DNA of 7,580 nt from Alkaliphilus sp. GTDB lineage: Bacteria > Bacillota > Clostridia > Peptostreptococcales > Natronincolaceae. The first letter of the stretch is position 1; each line of letters begins with the position of its first letter. Location: contig JALNXC010000048.1 of NCBI GenBank assembly GCA_023230535.1, positions 1 through 7,580 on the forward strand. Direction: 5' to 3'. The position numbers and the translations under genes were made by a program. The notes under the pieces were generated by a model, which did not search any database, was not told the origin of the DNA, and saw only the letters and a list, made by a program, of their open reading frames with translations. Shown piece after piece: positions 5,559-7,580 of this stretch.

Positions 5559-5939
5559 GTGAGAGCTAAATTAGGCGACGGTGTGATGGCGTGTGGTAAC
5601 GCTACAAAAGATGCTGAATACAAGCTGTTAGGCGAGAAGAATACGCCTAACTGCAAGTGGGGCATGGCGGTCGGCAAGGACAAGGACGACAACACGGTTT
5701 TTGCTAATTGTGAGGCTTGGGGCAGGTTGGCGAATTACGCCGCGGGGATCAAGAAGGGCGATCCGGTTTTGGTGTTCGGGCAGATGCGGAGCCATGAGTA
5801 CAACGGCAAGACGTATCATACGCTTGTGGCTGATTTTGTGCAGTTTATCGGCAGTACAACAGAGAAACGGCAGGAGATGCAACAGGCAGAACCGCAGGAC
5901 GATTTTTTCACTGTGGATGATGGTGATTTACCTTTCTAA
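5559..5939 (+). CDS. ssb: Phage single-stranded DNA-binding protein
   Basis: A 126-residue OB-fold SSB that would coat single strands produced in replication and resection. The OB core includes KWGMAVGKDKDDNTVFANCEAWGRLANYAAGIKKGD and VFGQMRSHEYNGKTYHTLVADFV, with aromatic residues W34, W54 and Y81 in positions expected to stack on DNA. A glutamine-rich linker leads to the acidic tail VDDGDLPF, the classical partner-binding tip of bacterial SSBs. The N-terminus is divergent from host SSBs, so a phage-specific form is likely. The GTG start follows AAGGAGG (5544-5550) by 8 nt and is 3 nt from the HerA stop. By hand count, bases 5641-5820 are about 56% G+C, clearly above the sampled HerA (about 42%) and PP-loop (about 38%) genes, suggesting a separate origin. 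Confidence 0.93.
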   Translation: MRAKLGDGVMACGNATKDAEYKLLGEKNTPNCKWGMAVGKDKDDNTVFANCEAWGRLANYAAGIKKGDPVLVFGQMRSHEYNGKTYHTLVADFVQFIGSTTEKRQEMQQAEPQDDFFTVDDGDLPF

Positions 5940-6006
5940 TATTACAAGAATGTATATTTATGCAGTCGAATTGGCGGCAAAAATAAATTGAAAGGGCTAT
6001 ATCTTG

Positions 6007-6093
6007 ATGCCGGAGGTAGCCGCCGCCTCCGATTATTACATGAACCGTAAATTATGTGAAGGAATGGGGGATAAAGGTGACAACAGGCTATAA
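6007..6093 (+). CDS. Possible 28-residue ORF ahead of the PP-loop gene
   Basis: ATG 6007 opens a 28-residue frame (start MPEVAAASDYYMNRKLCEG) ending in the TAA at 6091-6093, inside the 5' end of the PP-loop gene. AAAGGG (5991-5996) lies about 10 nt upstream. The composition is plausible, and the overlap would couple it to the next gene. It may be a leader peptide, a small phage protein, or chance. It is the only candidate gene in the 5940-6076 gap; the rest of that gap shows no convincing promoter, terminator or RNA gene. Confidence 0.3.
   Translation: MPEVAAASDYYMNRKLCEGMGDKGDNRL
6011..6031 (+). promoter_or_regulatory. GC-rich hairpin in the leader of the PP-loop gene
   Basis: CGGAGG (6011-6016) pairs with CCTCCG (6026-6031), six perfect base pairs plus one possible G-T pair, around a loop of about 7-9 nt. 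No T-run follows, so it is not an intrinsic terminator. The left arm contains GGAGG, a Shine-Dalgarno-like sequence hidden in the stem. It lies at the boundary between the GC-rich SSB gene and the AT-rich PP-loop gene. A regulatory role is possible but unproven. Confidence 0.35.
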
Positions 6094-7183
6094 AAGCAAA
6101 GTATATACAGATAGGCCGGCGTATGCAGACTTTGATTCGCCGAATAAATTTGAGGCAGTTAAAAGCATTATAGCTAAGAGACTAATTGAACATCCAAATG
6201 CAATATGTTCTTATTCAGGAGGGAGCGACAGTGATATTATGCTCCATTTGATAGAGACAGTGAGGGAATTATTTAATTTGCCACCTGTGGAGTATTGTTT
6301 TTTTAACACGGGGTTAGAAATGGAGGCAATAAAACGCCACGTGAAAGACATGGAAAAACTGTATGGGATCACTATAACGGAGCACCGTCCCAAGAAAAAC
6401 ATAGTATTGGCTACGAGAGAACACGGAATACCGTTTGTGTCAAAAATTATGTCAGCTGGGTTAGAAGGCGTACAAAAGAAAAAAATTCCGCTGTCAATTG
6501 CCGAGGAATACGCAAACGCAGAGGACAAAAAGGCAAAACGGGCAGAACTTAAGGAAAGATATCCAAAATGTGAATCAACAATTAATTTTCTATGCGGGTG
6601 TAATTCAAAGGGAGAACCCAGACCAAATATTCAATTGGTTATAAATTCATCAAAGTATATGTTGGACTTCATAAAAGAGAATCCAATCCCTTTTAAAGTA
6701 AGTAATAAGTGCTGTGATTACTGCAAAAAACAGGTAGCTCATGCGGCGCAAAAAGACTTTGACATGGTAATTACGGGAGAACGCAGGGATGAGGGCGGCA
6801 TGAGGTCTGTGCCTAGAAAGGATAATACATCGATGTGTTTTTCAGAAACAGCAGGAGGGCAATATCGGCTTCGGCCTCTGTTCTATGTATCAAACACGGA
6901 CAAGCAGTGGTACAAAGACTATCACAGCATCAGATATTCAGACGCATATGAGGTGTACGGCCTGACACGGACTGGATGTTGTGGTTGTTCCATATCTGCT
7001 AAAGCGATAGAAGATTTAGAAAAGATAAGACCTTATGAACCTAATCTAGTAAAAGCTGCATGGAATGTTTTTGGCGACAGTTACAGATACCGGCAGCAGT
7101 ATAACGAGTACAAAGAAACTAGAAGAAATAATGAAAAATCTTGTGCCGGACAAATAAGCATGAAAGATATGCAGGTAGACTAA
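6077..7183 (+). CDS. PP-loop PAPS-reductase/DndC-like protein with cysteine pairs
   Basis: A 368-residue protein of the adenine-nucleotide alpha-hydrolase (PP-loop) superfamily, PAPS reductase/DndC-like. The ATP pyrophosphate loop SGGSDS is at residues 47-52. FFNTGLEM (75-82), TGERRDEGG (233-241) and YGLTRTGCCGCS (294-305) are family blocks. Cysteines C213-x2-C216 and C301/C302-x-C304, with C173 and C175, could bind an iron-sulphur cluster, as in sulphur-inserting PP-loop enzymes (TtcA, DndC). Such enzymes adenylate a substrate and often introduce sulphur into tRNA or DNA; phage copies are common and mostly unassigned. No DndB/D/E or cysteine desulphurase gene is visible. Start: GTG 6077 has GGGGG 6 nt upstream; GTG 6056 adds seven residues but lacks a ribosome binding site. 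The gene is AT-richer than its neighbours. Confidence 0.85.
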   Translation: MTTGYKSKVYTDRPAYADFDSPNKFEAVKSIIAKRLIEHPNAICSYSGGSDSDIMLHLIETVRELFNLPPVEYCFFNTGLEMEAIKRHVKDMEKLYGITITEHRPKKNIVLATREHGIPFVSKIMSAGLEGVQKKKIPLSIAEEYANAEDKKAKRAELKERYPKCESTINFLCGCNSKGEPRPNIQLVINSSKYMLDFIKENPIPFKVSNKCCDYCKKQVAHAAQKDFDMVITGERRDEGGMRSVPRKDNTSMCFSETAGGQYRLRPLFYVSNTDKQWYKDYHSIRYSDAYEVYGLTRTGCCGCSISAKAIEDLEKIRPYEPNLVKAAWNVFGDSYRYRQQYNEYKETRRNNEKSCAGQISMKDMQVD

Positions 7184-7205
7184 TACACAAACTAATTCTA
7201 TTGCG

Positions 7206-7212
7206 AAGGAGG
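7206..7212 (+). promoter_or_regulatory. Ribosome binding site deciding the ATG at 7220
   Basis: AAGGAGG lies 7 nt before ATG 7220. The in-frame TTG at 7214 is only one base from this site, too close for initiation, so the ATG is chosen. Confidence 0.65.
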
Positions 7213-7219
7213 ATTGAAA

Positions 7220-7423
7220 ATGGCAACGTCTGAAATGAAAGGAAGGAAAGGTTTTGTGGCAATCCACACGAAAAAACGCGTGCAAGAAATAACAATAAAG
7301 GAATTTACATATAGCGAATGGCATGGCGATTGGTTGATAACTTCCACAAATGATTGCCAGTATTTTATGGAAAACGTATATAGGACAAAAGGAAAGGCAG
7401 AAGAAGCGTTAAAGGCGAGGTGA
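7220..7423 (+). CDS. Small hypothetical phage protein (67 aa)
   Basis: A 67-residue protein of unknown family. The N-terminal half is basic and strand-like (GRKGFVAIHTKKRVQEITIKEF), the middle is aromatic (YSEWHGDWLITSTNDCQYF), and the end is a basic helix (RTKGKAEEALKAR). This pattern suggests a compact alpha/beta domain, perhaps nucleic-acid binding, but no motif supports a function. It sits 36 nt after the PP-loop gene, with no terminator between, and its TGA is 4 nt before the GTG of the replisome organiser, so it is probably co-transcribed and translationally coupled with that gene. Confidence 0.65.
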   Translation: MATSEMKGRKGFVAIHTKKRVQEITIKEFTYSEWHGDWLITSTNDCQYFMENVYRTKGKAEEALKAR

Positions 7424-7427
7424 GAAA

Positions 7428-7580
7428 GTGGCAGAAAGACGAATGATAGCAAAAACGATAATTGATTCAGATGCTTTTTTGGACATGCCGCAATCAACGC
7501 AGCTTTTATATTTTCACTTGGCAATGCGTGGGGATGATGACGGGTTTGTCAACAAACCTAAAACAATCATGCGCATAACA
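7428..7580 (+). CDS. Phage replisome organiser / replication initiator, N-terminal part (3' truncated by window edge)
   Basis: GTG 7428, preceded by GAGGTGAG about 5 nt upstream, opens a frame still open at the window end (51 residues visible). The start MAERRMIAKTIIDSDAFLDM, then TQLLYFHLAMRGDDDGFVNK, matches my memory of the N-terminal winged-helix domain of Firmicute phage replisome organisers (phage replication protein O or DnaD-like). These bind the phage origin and recruit the host helicase loader. The gene commonly carries the origin as internal repeats, which would lie beyond the window. Its position after recombination genes and SSB is the usual order in these phages. The C-terminal domain is not visible. 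Confidence 0.85.
   Translation, partial: MAERRMIAKTIIDSDAFLDMPQSTQLLYFHLAMRGDDDGFVNKPKTIMRIT

Noticed and set aside
5940..6006. Promoter with TATATT at 5953-5958 as a -10 box
   Set aside because: No acceptable -35 hexamer at 16-18 nt spacing; the operon appears to read through from upstream.
3981..7183. A DNA phosphorothioation (Dnd) island built from a HerA-like (DndH-like) ATPase and a DndC-like protein
   Set aside because: DndB, DndD, DndE, DndF and DndG are not visible, SSB lies between the two genes, and HerA clusters by spacing with the recombination nuclease instead.

Overview
The window reads as the early (replication and recombination) region of a temperate phage or prophage of a low-to-moderate GC Firmicute, most likely a clostridial host. 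The evidence is: all genes lie on the + strand and are tightly packed, many with start/stop overlaps of 1 to 16 nt; Shine-Dalgarno sequences are strong (AGGAGG type) with frequent GTG and TTG starts; and the recognisable proteins are an ORF6C-type antirepressor tail, a Bet-type annealing protein, a RecB/Cas4-fold nuclease, a phage SSB and the start of a phage replisome organiser. No integrase, structural or lysis gene is visible, and both ends of the window cut through genes.

Layout. 1-338: C-terminal part of an antirepressor with an ORF6C domain. 353-538: small Trp-rich membrane protein. 555-1211: orphan beta-class DNA methyltransferase. 1226-2573: a run of small accessory genes, including two single-pass membrane micro-proteins, two charged or coiled-coil proteins, a CxxC...CxxC zinc-binding protein and a possible 31-residue protein. 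2573-5939: a four-gene recombination module: Bet annealing protein, PD-(D/E)XK nuclease with a probable Fe-S cysteine set, HerA-type hexameric ATPase, and SSB. 5940-6076: short transition with a GC-rich hairpin and a possible 28-residue ORF. 6077-7183: PP-loop PAPS-reductase/DndC-like protein with extra cysteine pairs. 7220-7423: small unknown protein. 7428-end: 5' part of a replisome organiser.

How the genes may work together. Bet plus a RecB-fold nuclease is the familiar exonuclease/annealase pairing of phage homologous recombination, and SSB with an acidic DDGDLPF tail fits as its ssDNA partner. The unusual member is the HerA ATPase, whose start codon directly follows the nuclease stop codon. 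In archaea HerA drives end resection with the nuclease NurA. Here it seems to be paired with an unrelated RecB/Cas4-fold nuclease, which suggests an ATP-driven resection-annealing machine carried by the phage (inference). The methyltransferase and the PP-loop enzyme are candidate modifiers of DNA or RNA, possibly against host restriction, but no substrate can be read from the sequence. Base composition shifts sharply at the SSB gene and again at the PP-loop gene, suggesting modular assembly.
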